A stretch of DNA of 64,000 nt from Cylindrotheca closterium (Eukaryota > Bacillariophyta > Bacillariophyceae > Bacillariales > Bacillariaceae): contig CAKOGP040002202.1 in NCBI GenBank assembly GCA_933822405.4, positions 633,765 through 697,764 of the forward strand, in the 5' to 3' direction. Position numbers and translations under genes: made by a program. Below are positions 1-9,687 of this stretch, piece after piece. The first letter of the stretch is position 1. Each line of letters opens with the position of its first letter. The notes below the pieces were generated by a model. The model saw only the letters and a program-made list of their open reading frames with translations, was not told the DNA's origin and made no database searches.

Positions 1-412
1 ACTACAGTACTAAAGTATCTCTATTTCACTGGAATGACTCTGGCATATCGGAGCACTGCAGATTGTAAATATGGTCATCATGCAGTTTCACATCATTACT
101 GAAGTACCAGCTCACTCTGCGTTCCTATTTCAAGTTGCACCATGTCAGTTTCTAGTTGCGTACTAAAATAATAGCAGAAACAGGGAACTTTAGAATTTTA
201 ATTAGGTGAAAACGGAGAAAAGTGAACTTCAACCAGAAGTGCCAATTTCGAAGTGGTATCCTAATCCTACTGTACCCGTGTACCGGTAGGTTTTAAAAGA
301 AAATAAATACGCCGTGGCTCAATGGATGCCAGCACTTCAAGACCAAACAATTAATAAGTGCCGGCCGTGAGCATACAGTCGTCCAATATTTTATTCTTGC
401 ACAAGCATATAA
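1..412. other. Gene-free left edge
   Basis: No convincing coding frame. The stretch holds TACAGTA (3-9), TACTGTA (268-274) and TACCGGTA (281-288), palindromic words that recur in the gene-free parts of this window. It is probably the 5' flank of the gene starting at 413. Confidence 0.5.
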
Positions 413-1953
413 ATGATAGGGAAGATGAACATGGTATGGGGAAAGAAGGAAAGTTCAAAACACGACGACGACGACGACGACGACGACAACAAGAGGATAA
501 CAGGAGATGTACCTGCAAACATGAAAGAAGAAGACAACCTTGATTCACTTATTGCTGGTGCATTGAATCAGCTGTCCATCAATGAGCGCGAACATATATA
601 CCAAGAGATGCACGGAGTAGATGACATTGTAAATGAGACACCAGTTATGCTTCAGCGAAGTATGATGGCACTCCATACTGAATTAGAGAGACTGAAACAT
701 ACCCCAAGTCACAACCGTGAAGGATTGGCTTTCAACACGGCAGAAGCAATCTCGCGAAACTATGTCAACGATCCATTCTTCCGAATAAAGTTTCTTCGGA
801 GCGAAAAGTTTGATGTGAAAAAGTCTGCAGCACGAATGATCAAGTTTTTCGACACCAAGATGCAACTTTTTGGAAAGGAGAAGCTGTGCAAAGACATCAC
901 GCTTGACGATTTGAATAGTGATGACATGGCGCTGTTGAAGTCTGGATATTTACAACTACTTCCAACAAGGGACCGTTCAGGGCGGGTGGCATTGATGATG
1001 TTCTTTTCGGAAAGGAAGCACAAAGTTCCGGAAAATGTTGTAAGTCGAGGCTCAATTTTTTGTTTTTTATGTTATGTATTATTTTATTGGATACGCAGAT
1101 TGGCTGACCCAAATGTTGCAAATGGCTGATTGATTCATTCTTGCAGGCTCGAGTCGTGTTTTACCTCATAATGACAGCAGTAGAAGACGGAGAAACACAA
1201 CAAAGAGGAGTGACATCATTGAGCTACAGTGACTGGAAGTTTGATTTAAAAAAGTTTGACCTTGGTACACTGAATGTTGGAGCTGTGTTGGAAAAGTGTT
1301 TGCCTGTAAAAACTTGCTCCCATCATGTGTGCTTCAGCCAACCGGAATTTCGATTTATCGTTAATACTGCCGTTTATTTCATGCATGGAGCCGCAAGGGC
1401 AAGAATCAAACTTCATTGGGGCACTCACATGGAGGTTTTGTATGAGTTGATGGCCTTTGGCATCCCCGTCGATTCGGTACCAGTGAGCACAGAGGGGGAG
1501 CTCAAACGAAAGAATCACTTGGATTTTCTCAAAATGAGGCAACGGCAGGAATCGATGGTCGGTGCACCACGGATAGTTATTCCAACACACAAAGATGTTC
1601 TTTTCGGGCGAGGAAAACCATTTCGAGAGCATCAAGGGAATATCATTCTGTACGAGATGATTGATAGCAAACTGGAGTATTACGAATCTGCGTCAACAAA
1701 ACAAAAGACAGCAGCAATCACAGAAATGGTTGATGCAGTGAACTCATCAGGAGGACGGTTTCTGAAACAAGATGTTGCGGGGTGTTGGATGGCAGTCGAC
1801 CCCAAAATGGCAAAGGAAAAGGTGAGCAATACCTTTCGGACACGGCGCCGAATTGCCTCATCGGAAAACGAAGATCGGAAGAACTCGGAATTCAAAGTGG
1901 TCTCCGAAGGTAAAAAGAGATTCAGGAAAGTTTCGTCAGATGTAGACATGTGA
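413..1953 (+). CDS. CRAL-TRIO-like protein with C-terminal DUF6824 domain
   Basis: Two exons, 413-1039 and 1147-1953, give 477 aa. The 107-nt intron (GTAAGT...TTGCAG) is phase 0. After an acidic N-terminus with eight Asp in a row comes a CRAL-TRIO-N-like helical segment (about residues 105-150, PFFRIKFLRSEKFD). A region compatible with a divergent CRAL-TRIO lipid-binding fold crosses the splice junction. The C-terminal part (about residues 357-445) has the DUF6824 hallmark KDVLFGRGKPF followed by a W near its end. DUF6824 is common in diatoms and its function is unknown to me. Role inferred: lipid or phosphoinositide binding, possibly combined with a nuclear or regulatory domain. The DUF6824 call is fairly sure, the CRAL-TRIO call moderate. 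Confidence 0.75.
463..488 (+). repeat. GAC trinucleotide microsatellite in coding sequence
   Basis: About eight GAC units encode a run of Asp near the N-terminus of the DUF6824 protein. The run is in frame, so length changes by whole units would leave the gene open. Confidence 0.9.
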
Positions 1954-2237
1954 TAGTCTACAAGAGTATACCGGGAGTTCTTCCAGTGCTAATATAATTT
2001 TCTGCTAGTGTTGATTATTGATAGACTGAGTGTAGTGTTCCTCTAGTACTCGTATACTAATACTGTAGAATTTTCTTTGATCTTCTTTTTGGTGTCCGTA
2101 CATCGTTCCACTCCTTGTAGTCGTCGTCAGAACAATGACCGAAGCATTACGATTGCATTATACTCCATATTATAAAAGTGTACATTCATTGTGTATTCTT
2201 GTGATTGCTGGTACACCATACTGTTCAATAAGGAGGC

Positions 2238-3590
2238 ATGAGAAACAACAGCAATACTCTTTGCTGTCTTTTATTTCTGCTGCTCTTGCAGCTAGCAGTT
2301 CGATCTGGAGCTCATGAAGTCCAACAAAGTTTGTTGACCAATGAGAAAGAGTTGGCTGGAGACGTCGAATTGGCGGCAACTCACTTTAGACGACGTCTGG
2401 AGGAAGAAGGTGGCGCCACTAATGAAGGAGAGGGCGGCTCGAATGGGGACGGGGGAGCTGCTAAGGCTGACGAAAGTGAGAACAAGGATTCAGAAGATGA
2501 GGACTCTTCATCATCCGACGAGGATGAACCAGCTGCCGCTAAGGACGAAGATGACAAAGAGGGTTCCGAAAAGGCCGAAGAATCTGCCGCCAAGGATGAA
2601 GATGGCAAGGACGAAGAAAGTAGCAGTAGTGACGAGGCTGCTGATGGCGATGCCAAGGAAGATGAGCCAGCAGCTGCACCCGAGCTCGATGATGCGAGTA
2701 AGCAATATTTTGAAACGACGAAGGATACCGTTTTGAAAGATGAGAAAAAATCATCCTCGGACGAAGATGAAGAAGTAGGCTCATATTCAGTACTCGATCC
2801 GCCACCATCCTTCTATGATCTGAAAGAGTACTCCATTGAAACCATCACCATGACCTCTTGTCAAAAGATTGATTTTGCATTTGCCTACTTGACCTCGTTG
2901 GAATTTGATGGCAGTGTTTTGAAAAATGCCAAGACAAAGCAAGATGACTCCAATTTCTGGTCTGATATTTACATTATCGAAATGATCGTCCTTCCCACCT
3001 CGCTTATTCTGGCCTTTTTTGGTTCCAGTCTCTTGATGCTTGCCTCTATGTTGACAGCTGCTGGCTTTGGAACCTTTTTGATCTTTCATTTTGTGAGTGG
3101 TGCCTTTGGTGGTTTGGACTGCAAAGTCAAGCTGGGGCTTTCCGTTGTTTCGGCAACTATTTCTGCTTTCTTGGCCATGAAGTTTGTCAGATTTGGACTC
3201 TTTACTTTGGGTGCATTTTCCTCTGGATTGTCAGTGTACCTATTCTTTGACGCCTTTCCAGCCTTTGACCCTGGACAAAACTTTTTTGATGTGCAGGGTT
3301 TCGTGTCGGATGCCTCTTACATCAGCTCGGTCGTCAAGAACTCGGATATTTCGCAAGCGGCATGGGCCATTATCGTTGTGCTTGCTCTATTCACCGGAAT
3401 CTGCATTAGAGTGTATGAGCACTCGTCGGTGGAATTATTGACGGCACTATTGGGTGGCTCCGGAGCCGGATATGCCATCCATGCGCACATTCTGGTTCAT
3501 GGTGGCTCTCTGCCCCGATCCCTTGTATTTGTCGTTGCTGGACTTATCGGCATCTTTGGTACGTTGAAGGAGTTCCTGCGATTCTTTTAA
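2238..3590 (+). CDS. TMEM198-like (DUF4203) multi-pass membrane protein with acidic luminal region
   Basis: Single-exon gene, 450 aa, ATG start. The first 26 residues look like a signal peptide (LLFLLLLQLAV core). Residues about 50-190 are a Glu/Asp/Ser/Lys-rich low-complexity stretch with repeated SSSSDE-like acidic clusters, plausible CK2-type phosphosites. From about residue 245 to the end there are roughly seven hydrophobic helices with small-residue motifs such as LLGGSGAGYAIHAHIL, the pattern of the DUF4203/TMEM198 family. In animals TMEM198 is linked to Wnt co-receptor signalling, but that role cannot be assumed here. The gene converges on the transporter gene downstream. Confidence 0.72.
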   Translation: MRNNSNTLCCLLFLLLLQLAVRSGAHEVQQSLLTNEKELAGDVELAATHFRRRLEEEGGATNEGEGGSNGDGGAAKADESENKDSEDEDSSSSDEDEPAAAKDEDDKEGSEKAEESAAKDEDGKDEESSSSDEAADGDAKEDEPAAAPELDDASKQYFETTKDTVLKDEKKSSSDEDEEVGSYSVLDPPPSFYDLKEYSIETITMTSCQKIDFAFAYLTSLEFDGSVLKNAKTKQDDSNFWSDIYIIEMIVLPTSLILAFFGSSLLMLASMLTAAGFGTFLIFHFVSGAFGGLDCKVKLGLSVVSATISAFLAMKFVRFGLFTLGAFSSGLSVYLFFDAFPAFDPGQNFFDVQGFVSDASYISSVVKNSDISQAAWAIIVVLALFTGICIRVYEHSSVELLTALLGGSGAGYAIHAHILVHGGSLPRSLVFVVAGLIGIFGTLKEFLRFF

Positions 3591-3881
3591 CAAATTGACA
3601 ATTCTGCATCATTGCTCACGATCTTGTCCTTGCTTCTATCCTTCAGGCTGGCGATTCCAAAGACGTCAACGTGTTGTAAGCCCCCAACCAACGGCAAAGG
3701 GAAAATCCCTCCCTCAATATAATACCAACACGCCCTCAAACGGTGCTACTTGGAACTCACTACAAAAGTCCATCGATAACACCATTGATCCACAAGCGCA
3801 AGGAAAGGATAATTAGTAAAAGTGAAAGGACGGATGCTCATACTTCGATTTGTCTCTACATAATACATATTACTGATGACT
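3591..3881. other. Gap between convergent 3' ends
   Basis: The genes ending at 3590 (+) and 3882 (-) face each other, so this gap should hold both 3' UTRs. A 73-codon frame here (3595-3816, +) has no recognisable features and was not called. Confidence 0.5.
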
Positions 3882-5222
3882 CTATATGAACTCTATTTGA
3901 TTCTCTCTATCGGATCTATCTCTGTTGTTTCTGGAGGACAATTGTCGGCATGACAACCTAGGTTTGACTTCAAGCAGTGTGGTGCCACAAAGAATAGATA
4001 GTGCACCGAGCCATGTCAGCCATGGATGTTCGGTGGTGACCATTGAGACACCATAGAAGTATTCATCTACCAACATAGAAAGAGGTATGGTCAGTGGTGC
4101 CACCACTGCAACTGTAATGGGCGAAGTGGCATAAATGGCCATAGCACATGATGCGTCAAAGGTATATTCCACCAATCCGTTCAATATCAAAAGTCCCCAT
4201 GTTTGGGCTGTAGATGGCAGTTCAAAGGATTCCAATCCCATCCAGTGCAAGGCTATCAAGGTTGGCCATCCAGCTACCAAATTGCAGAATCCAATGGCTG
4301 CCAAGGTAATGTGGGTATCCAAGAATTCCGTGGCACGTGAAGTTGGGCGAAAGAGATCTTTGTGCTCTGAAAAGATATCCCAAAATACCAAATATGCACC
4401 ACCAATGATTGCGGAAGCAACGGTAATGAGGACACCAGCTGTTGCTGGAGATGTCGAAGTGGAATTGGATGAGGAAACAAAACATTGCGAGGAACGGAAT
4501 GCCAATGATGATGATTCATCGCTTCCTTCATCGTCAGGTTTCAGGACCGGTGGCAGAACAATGGCCAGAATTCCAGTGATCGAAATTAAAAGTCCAATGA
4601 TTTCAGCTGGCACCCATTGACGTTTCTGCTGTAGACAACCGACCGAAAAGGCAAGAGTGATGGGTGTTTGCAGTTGATACACTGCATTCGAAAGACTGAT
4701 GGAAATGCATCCCAAGCCCATGACCGTAAAGACATTCAAGCACAGGAGCATGTGGGCAATCAAACAGCAATACAGTAGCGCTCGATGGATTCCAAGTTTT
4801 CCTGCCCAGTCCTCGCAAATATAGTTCCACAGGCTTTGCTCACTGTCCATCATCAACATGTCCTGGTCTCGCTTACTACTGCCGAACAATGATCCGTGAC
4901 GTTTCACTTCTGAAACCACATATCCACTAATCATCATAAAGTTGTAAGAAAACCAACTTAAGGCCGCTGGTTTGTTGTATGACGAAGAATCACCAGCAAA
5001 CCCGGCAGTCACGCCTTGCATCAGTGCTCCATTGGCTACCCATGCTACAATGTAAAAGGAAACGATGGTAACTTGCAGGCATGAACTCCACTCATGGCTC
5101 GCACCCTTCTTGTGTTTCTCTGATAATACATCTTCCCATCCTTCTTCTTCTCCTCCATGTGATTCTCGTTCATCCAGTGTTAGCAAGCCTTTTCTCTCTG
5201 ATCGTGTTGCGGGGCGCAGCAT
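3882..5222 (-). CDS. Drug/metabolite-type transporter (EamA/SLC35F-like)
   Basis: 446 aa from the ATG at 5222. A longer frame upstream begins only with GTG, so the ATG was taken. After a hydrophilic N-terminus of about 45 residues there are about ten hydrophobic helices in two halves, as in the DMT superfamily. The segment SLSNAVYQLQTPITLAFSVG is typical of the end of the first half. The second half has TWGLLILNGLVEYTFD and SPITVAVVAPLTIPLS, like the thiamine-repressible/SLC35F branch. The substrate is unknown. An acidic, Ser-rich loop of about 45 residues separates the halves. TACTGTA lies 131 bp upstream of the start. Confidence 0.75.
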   Translation of the reverse strand: MLRPATRSERKGLLTLDERESHGGEEEGWEDVLSEKHKKGASHEWSSCLQVTIVSFYIVAWVANGALMQGVTAGFAGDSSSYNKPAALSWFSYNFMMISGYVVSEVKRHGSLFGSSKRDQDMLMMDSEQSLWNYICEDWAGKLGIHRALLYCCLIAHMLLCLNVFTVMGLGCISISLSNAVYQLQTPITLAFSVGCLQQKRQWVPAEIIGLLISITGILAIVLPPVLKPDDEGSDESSSLAFRSSQCFVSSSNSTSTSPATAGVLITVASAIIGGAYLVFWDIFSEHKDLFRPTSRATEFLDTHITLAAIGFCNLVAGWPTLIALHWMGLESFELPSTAQTWGLLILNGLVEYTFDASCAMAIYATSPITVAVVAPLTIPLSMLVDEYFYGVSMVTTEHPWLTWLGALSILCGTTLLEVKPRLSCRQLSSRNNRDRSDRENQIEFI

Positions 5223-5563
5223 GACATTGTGATACACTTTGCTATTGTGGATGTTATGCCGTTTGAAACTTTGCGAGCGGGATTATTTGATTGATCGGAT
5301 TCGACTAGTCGAACAATTCAATTTCAAACAACTCATCCGCTGTACTGGTACCTACTGTATGTTTGTAAGTTACAGAGTTAGTTAGTAAGCTGTGCCATGA
5401 GTTGTGTTCTGTCCAATGGATGGTGTCTTAGTGGATATATTTTTCACAACTAGGTATTCTTATTCTATTCTATACCACAAGATTTACAATCAATAAAGTT
5501 GGAAGGAGCTCTTCACAGACAGTCTCCGTTTCAATGGAGACAAATGGGTCTGAATGGTGCTAT
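5223..5563. other. Promoter side of the transporter gene
   Basis: No coding frame was found. The span separates the start of the transporter (5222, -) from the 3' end of the next gene (5564, -). It contains TACTGTA at 5353-5359 next to GGTACC. Confidence 0.45.
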
Positions 5564-6169
5564 CTAGACCTTCACCCCAGATGATTCCACGGCAAAGGCA
5601 ACGAAATCATCCAACAGCTCTTCTAGATCATTGATGAACCTGTCGTTTTTCTTGGATGGTACCGTGCGAATGGGATATTGCTTTTCAAAACGCTTGTATT
5701 CCTCCACTCGACCCTTCTTCTCTTCTTCTGTAGGGAGCTTTTCAAGCTGGCAAAGTTCCTTAAAGCCCTTCATCTCGTCCAGCCAGACACCGCGATGACA
5801 ACCTTTGACCAGGATTCGAAGCTCTCTTGCTTTCCTTTGAATGGTCTGAAGATTGTACTGGGAATAATCACGCTCAGAATCGCGGTGGATTTCGGTAGCC
5901 GCGGTCTCAGACCCATAGCGACCGAAACACAGGTCGCGAAACAACTGGGCACGGATGGGGTCAGAGTCATTCCAAACTTTGTTGACGATTGCCTTTTGCT
6001 TCTTGGCTTCCTCCTTGATGGGAGTGACAGTGGTCGTCTTGGTAGTTGTGGTAGTAGTTTCGAGTGTCTCTTCTACCTTCTTAGTTTTGTCGACTACCTT
6101 CACTGGTGTACTCGTAGTGGTGGTGGTTGAAGTAGTAGTGGTGACCGAGGTGGCGGTGATGGCTGACAT
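5564..6169 (-). CDS. Unknown protein with Thr-rich N-terminus
   Basis: Single exon, 201 aa, ATG start at 6169. Residues 1-50 are dominated by Thr with scattered Ser, Val and Lys. The remainder is a charged, probably helical domain with conserved-looking aromatic and basic stretches (WNDSDPIRAQLFRDLCFGRYG; QRKARELRILVKGCHRGVW). No signal peptide or membrane helix is seen. I do not recognise a family. Codon structure and the position just 3' of a probable promoter region support a real gene. It could be a lineage-specific protein. Confidence 0.6.
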   Translation of the reverse strand: MSAITATSVTTTTSTTTTTSTPVKVVDKTKKVEETLETTTTTTKTTTVTPIKEEAKKQKAIVNKVWNDSDPIRAQLFRDLCFGRYGSETAATEIHRDSERDYSQYNLQTIQRKARELRILVKGCHRGVWLDEMKGFKELCQLEKLPTEEEKKGRVEEYKRFEKQYPIRTVPSKKNDRFINDLEELLDDFVAFAVESSGVKV

Positions 6170-6813
6170 GGTGGCTTGTTGTTTGTTTCTTTGTTTTTTT
6201 GTTTGAGATCTTTTGGTTTGTTGTCCAAAGTTGTTTTATGAGATCCTGCGATGGATTGGCAATGAAGAGATCGAAAACTAACTTCCTCGCCAATTGATAC
6301 GGAAGTGATTCACGGAATTATTATGTGGCTTGAGTTTGGCGCACCCTTCACGATTTCTTTCAAGTCCCGCGGGATAATCCAGTGCAGTCCCACGGAAATC
6401 GCCAGTTCTCCAGCTCGCCAAGCATCGCCCTTTCCAGTTCTCCAGTTCTCCGGAGGGAATTTTGGGATTTATTCCCCAAAGATACAATACTGTGCAGATT
6501 GCAGAAACGCTTGCTGTCTTCCTACCGGTACAGCACCGTACTGTTGCTTTGACGACCAACATAGGTGCTGTAATATATCAAAAGTTCACATTCCATTCTA
6601 GAACAATAAGTATACCATTTTGGAATGTACTTGAGTCTTCCTGCTTGATCCGTTTGTGTACTAGCCATATTCTCTTGACTTTGCTTTGCACCTGGTGACA
6701 TCCCTTTTGATGTTTGGCTCGGCATCCACTCCTCCACGCTGTATCAGCAAACAGGAAATCTTCCAAGAGTTTTTGATAGTTTCCGTGCAGACATTCAACA
6801 TAGTGGTGATGGA
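6170..6813. other. Intergenic stretch
   Basis: Several short frames occur on both strands, but none has recognisable protein character. TACCGGTA lies at 6523-6530. A run of repeated CCAGTTCTCC words lies near 6400-6450. It should include the promoter of the 6169 gene and the 3' UTR of the glycosyltransferase gene. Confidence 0.45.
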
Positions 6814-7932
6814 TCATCCAAAGAATCGCGACATGTGCCAACCCTGCCCTTCCCATGTGTTCTCTTTCAGACTCTTGATCTTGTTGGGTTTTCCCATGAC
6901 ATAATTCGCATGAAAGACAACCATATCTCTCTGATTTTGGGAAAGAGGGGCCTCTCTACCAACCTTGTAGAAATAGGGATCCAAGTGGCAGATGGAAAGG
7001 ATATCACCAAACCTTTCAGGGTTCTTCTTTGGAGCATTGTGATATACCCAGGAAGCCCCGACCTTGGATTCACTACATCGTCGATAAGGTAGATTTTGCC
7101 GCAGCAAATTCCAAAACAGGACTTGATCGTCCAGTTGGTTGTCCGGACTGGCGCATTGTTCCAGTGTGATCTTGATGAGTTTCTTCAACCATGAGCTCTT
7201 GCGCGAAAGATAATGGAATCCAGTGTTACCTTCGGCCACCTCAAATTTCTCAAATCGCTGGCCTTCAATGGTGACTTCACCCTTTTCGACATACGTCCTC
7301 GGAGTATTAGATACGGCTGAATTGATTTCGTAAATGTAATCATAGTCTCCAGATTGAATGAGTTGTCCCATATCGTGAGCAAATGGATTTTTCAAAAATA
7401 CATTATCGGGATCCGAAAAAACCACATCCAAGTCACAGTCTTGTAGGATTCCAAGCACCATTCGTAGTTTATTGCAAGAAATTTGGTTGAATGCAGTCTC
7501 TCGCCAGCTGGTCACATTAGAAATGGCAAACGAGGAATTCGTTGGAAAGGCCCGGCTGGGTCCCAACCGTTCGTAAATATCTTGGTCCAAAGCAGCTATT
7601 GCCCATTGAAGTCCTTGTACACTAGCAAGATATTCCCAATTCTTGAGCATCTCATAATAGCCGTTGTTGGCCGCCGTGATCAGAACAACCTTATCCCAAA
7701 CACTGCCCCTCAATATTGGATTCTGGTAAACGCCCTTGTGGTCAAGAACGGAAGCAGGACAATTTTGTGTCCTTTGGAAGCCTTCATTAGTACCGTCGGC
7801 GTCAGCTGACGATGGTGATTCCAATCGGGAATTCAACATGTATTGAATGACCAATTCCAAGAGAAAGATTGCAGCCAAAGCCAATCTACAAAGCTTTCGT
7901 CTCCTGGAGTCCCAGAGCTTTTTGCAACTCAT
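6814..7932 (-). CDS. Type II membrane glycosyltransferase (nucleotide-diphospho-sugar transferase, DUF271-like)
   Basis: 372 aa from the ATG at 7932; the frame extends upstream only through a TTG. A short basic cytoplasmic tail is followed by one membrane helix (about residues 15-33, LCRLALAAIFLLELVIQYML), giving a type II Golgi topology. The lumenal domain starts with VVLITAANNGYYEMLKNWEY and contains DVVFSDPDNVFLKNPF, a DxD-like metal/nucleotide-sugar site (D-P-D). This is the pattern of PF03407 transferases related to plant RRA/XEG113 arabinosyl- and algal glycosyltransferases. It likely adds a sugar to glycoproteins or polysaccharides in the Golgi; donor and acceptor are unknown. Confidence 0.78.
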   Translation of the reverse strand: MSCKKLWDSRRRKLCRLALAAIFLLELVIQYMLNSRLESPSSADADGTNEGFQRTQNCPASVLDHKGVYQNPILRGSVWDKVVLITAANNGYYEMLKNWEYLASVQGLQWAIAALDQDIYERLGPSRAFPTNSSFAISNVTSWRETAFNQISCNKLRMVLGILQDCDLDVVFSDPDNVFLKNPFAHDMGQLIQSGDYDYIYEINSAVSNTPRTYVEKGEVTIEGQRFEKFEVAEGNTGFHYLSRKSSWLKKLIKITLEQCASPDNQLDDQVLFWNLLRQNLPYRRCSESKVGASWVYHNAPKKNPERFGDILSICHLDPYFYKVGREAPLSQNQRDMVVFHANYVMGKPNKIKSLKENTWEGQGWHMSRFFG

Positions 7933-8518
7933 TTTGCCGCCTCCTTTAACGACGACGCAGCAGGGGATTGTCAACGGTTTACAATTCCACCGACGCTATA
8001 TCATGACATGTTTCCCCCGTTACTGTTGTTGCAACGATGTTTAGGTGGTTCACTCTCTTGCTGCAGTAATCGTGGCTCATCACATGCATCATAATCACAC
8101 ATGCATCACGGGAGTGGAAACGCCTAATACAGTACCTCAGATCTTTGGCTTACTGCGAACCCTGGCGACCCCTCATGCTTCACGGTTCGCTATGGCCACC
8201 GGTAAATGGCAATGAGAGTCCATCATTAAATTTTGTAAGGCAATTCTTATTTCAAATCATGTATTTACAGTAGCAGCAGGCCACTACAACTAGGCACTGG
8301 CACCAACTGAATTGCAACCCAATGCTGCCTCCTCCTCAGAACAACAAAGCAGCCAAGAACACAGTCAGCACCTTCTTCTTCTTGAACGAAGCCCTCGTCA
8401 AAAACTCGCTTCCTAATAGCACAGCAGAATATGGCACGGGCATCAGATGTCCGCAGTGTCACCACATCAGACTGCCACACAGCAAATGAAGCTGTGCTTG
8501 TTCAACAACTACCAACCC
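7933..8518. other. Intergenic stretch upstream of the glycosyltransferase
   Basis: No coding frame was accepted. TACAGTA occurs at 8128-8134 and 8266-8272. The span runs into the stem-loop repeat at 8519. Confidence 0.4.
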
Positions 8519-8924
8519 ACTATCGAAGATAGCCAACTGGCGCCTTCTTTTCGGGTTCTTCTGCTTGGTGTTTCTTGGAGTGACTCTGGTGGGTTGTGGT
8601 GTGAAGCTGGTCCTTTTGAGTTGCGCGCGAAGCGTGCGACTCAAAGGACCAGTCTCAGATTTCCCGTAAGACGTGAAATCTGAGACTTGCTTGTCTGCCA
8701 GGCCTTGACACGAAACAATCGTGTCAAGGCCCAACAGGGTGTGGTGGGATGGGAAAGAAAGAAATAACTCTATCTTTCTGTCAGTATACTTGCACACAAG
8801 TTCGATATGTGTAGATCGGACTTAGGTTGCTGGTGCAATACTGAGATGACGGTCGCCCTAGCGTCGTTCATGGAGTCACTATTGAGTCCATTGGTTCGAC
8901 CGCTTTCTTCCGTCTACGTTAGAC
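8519..8924. repeat. Dispersed stem-loop repeat, longer copy
   Basis: This 406-bp sequence recurs almost identically at 61016-61349. The differences are one extra T in a T-run there, an A-to-C-type substitution near 8860, and 73 bp (8693-8765) missing from the other copy. It carries three strong inverted repeats: 8607-8621/8639-8652 (one bulged base), 8652-8663/8675-8686 (perfect 12 bp) and 8701-8712/8720-8731 (perfect 12 bp). The third lies in the part missing from the other copy. It has no coding frame and no obvious terminal inverted repeats. Probably a non-autonomous mobile element of unknown class. Confidence 0.85.
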
Positions 8925-9687
8925 AATCGATGCCAGTCGAATCTGGTCTGTCTGCCGCCCGGCTGCTTATAACTTGTTCACTATGATAGGTCAGTCTTGC
9001 CAAGTTACTCTTGGTCTTACTGCCTTAGCTTTACCTAAGCCCCGCCGAGTCTTGCCCAGTATTGCAGTTCCGTCTCAACACTGGATCTATTCGTGCATCC
9101 TTTATTTCAGTCAAATGTAAATCATCATAATATTTCTTTGAATCAATTTGAAATTTGTATTCGAAAGTATTGTCATCGCAAACAAAACGACACTAAGTTA
9201 GTACCTGAAACAGATCGAAGTTGGACAGCCTTGTGATCCGCAATCTCAGGCAACCAGACCTGTCTATGCTACAGCTCTGAGTGGTTAGTTTCGCCCAATA
9301 TGTGACTTAATCAGTTACGGTCCCTAGCATCTGTGGAGACGTCCGTCGAGCTAAATCCAGCCAACGAGCTCTCTGAGTCAACAGATTTTGAAGTACTTCC
9401 CCCTAGCTCCCCAAGCACCAAGAACTCCCCGAGTGTTGAGAGCTTTCCAAGCAAGTTGCGCAAAGATAGATCCTACTACATTGGATAGAGATAGAGTTGC
9501 AGCAGAGTCCTCTGCTGGATCTACACCCGAGTCTCTCGCCCTAGTCGATCTTCCAGACGACATCTTCAAAGAGTTTTCAGTAGGTTCCAACTTTACGCTC
9601 ATTTTATCCATTTCCCCATCACATGCAGAAGGAGAACCTCTTCTTCGTGTTCTGCCTTTGTCATTTTTACTGTTTTGACGCATCAAG
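8925..9687. other. Gene-free stretch after the repeat
   Basis: No supported gene. A 96-codon plus-strand frame (9388-9678) and an antisense frame over it lack any recognisable feature. Whether the mobile element extends into this span cannot be told from two copies. Confidence 0.4.

Noticed and set aside
8893..8901. GGTTCGACC resembling a tRNA T-arm or pol III B box
   Set aside because: No cloverleaf can be drawn around it and no matching A box lies at tRNA spacing. A SINE origin of the repeat is possible but unsupported.
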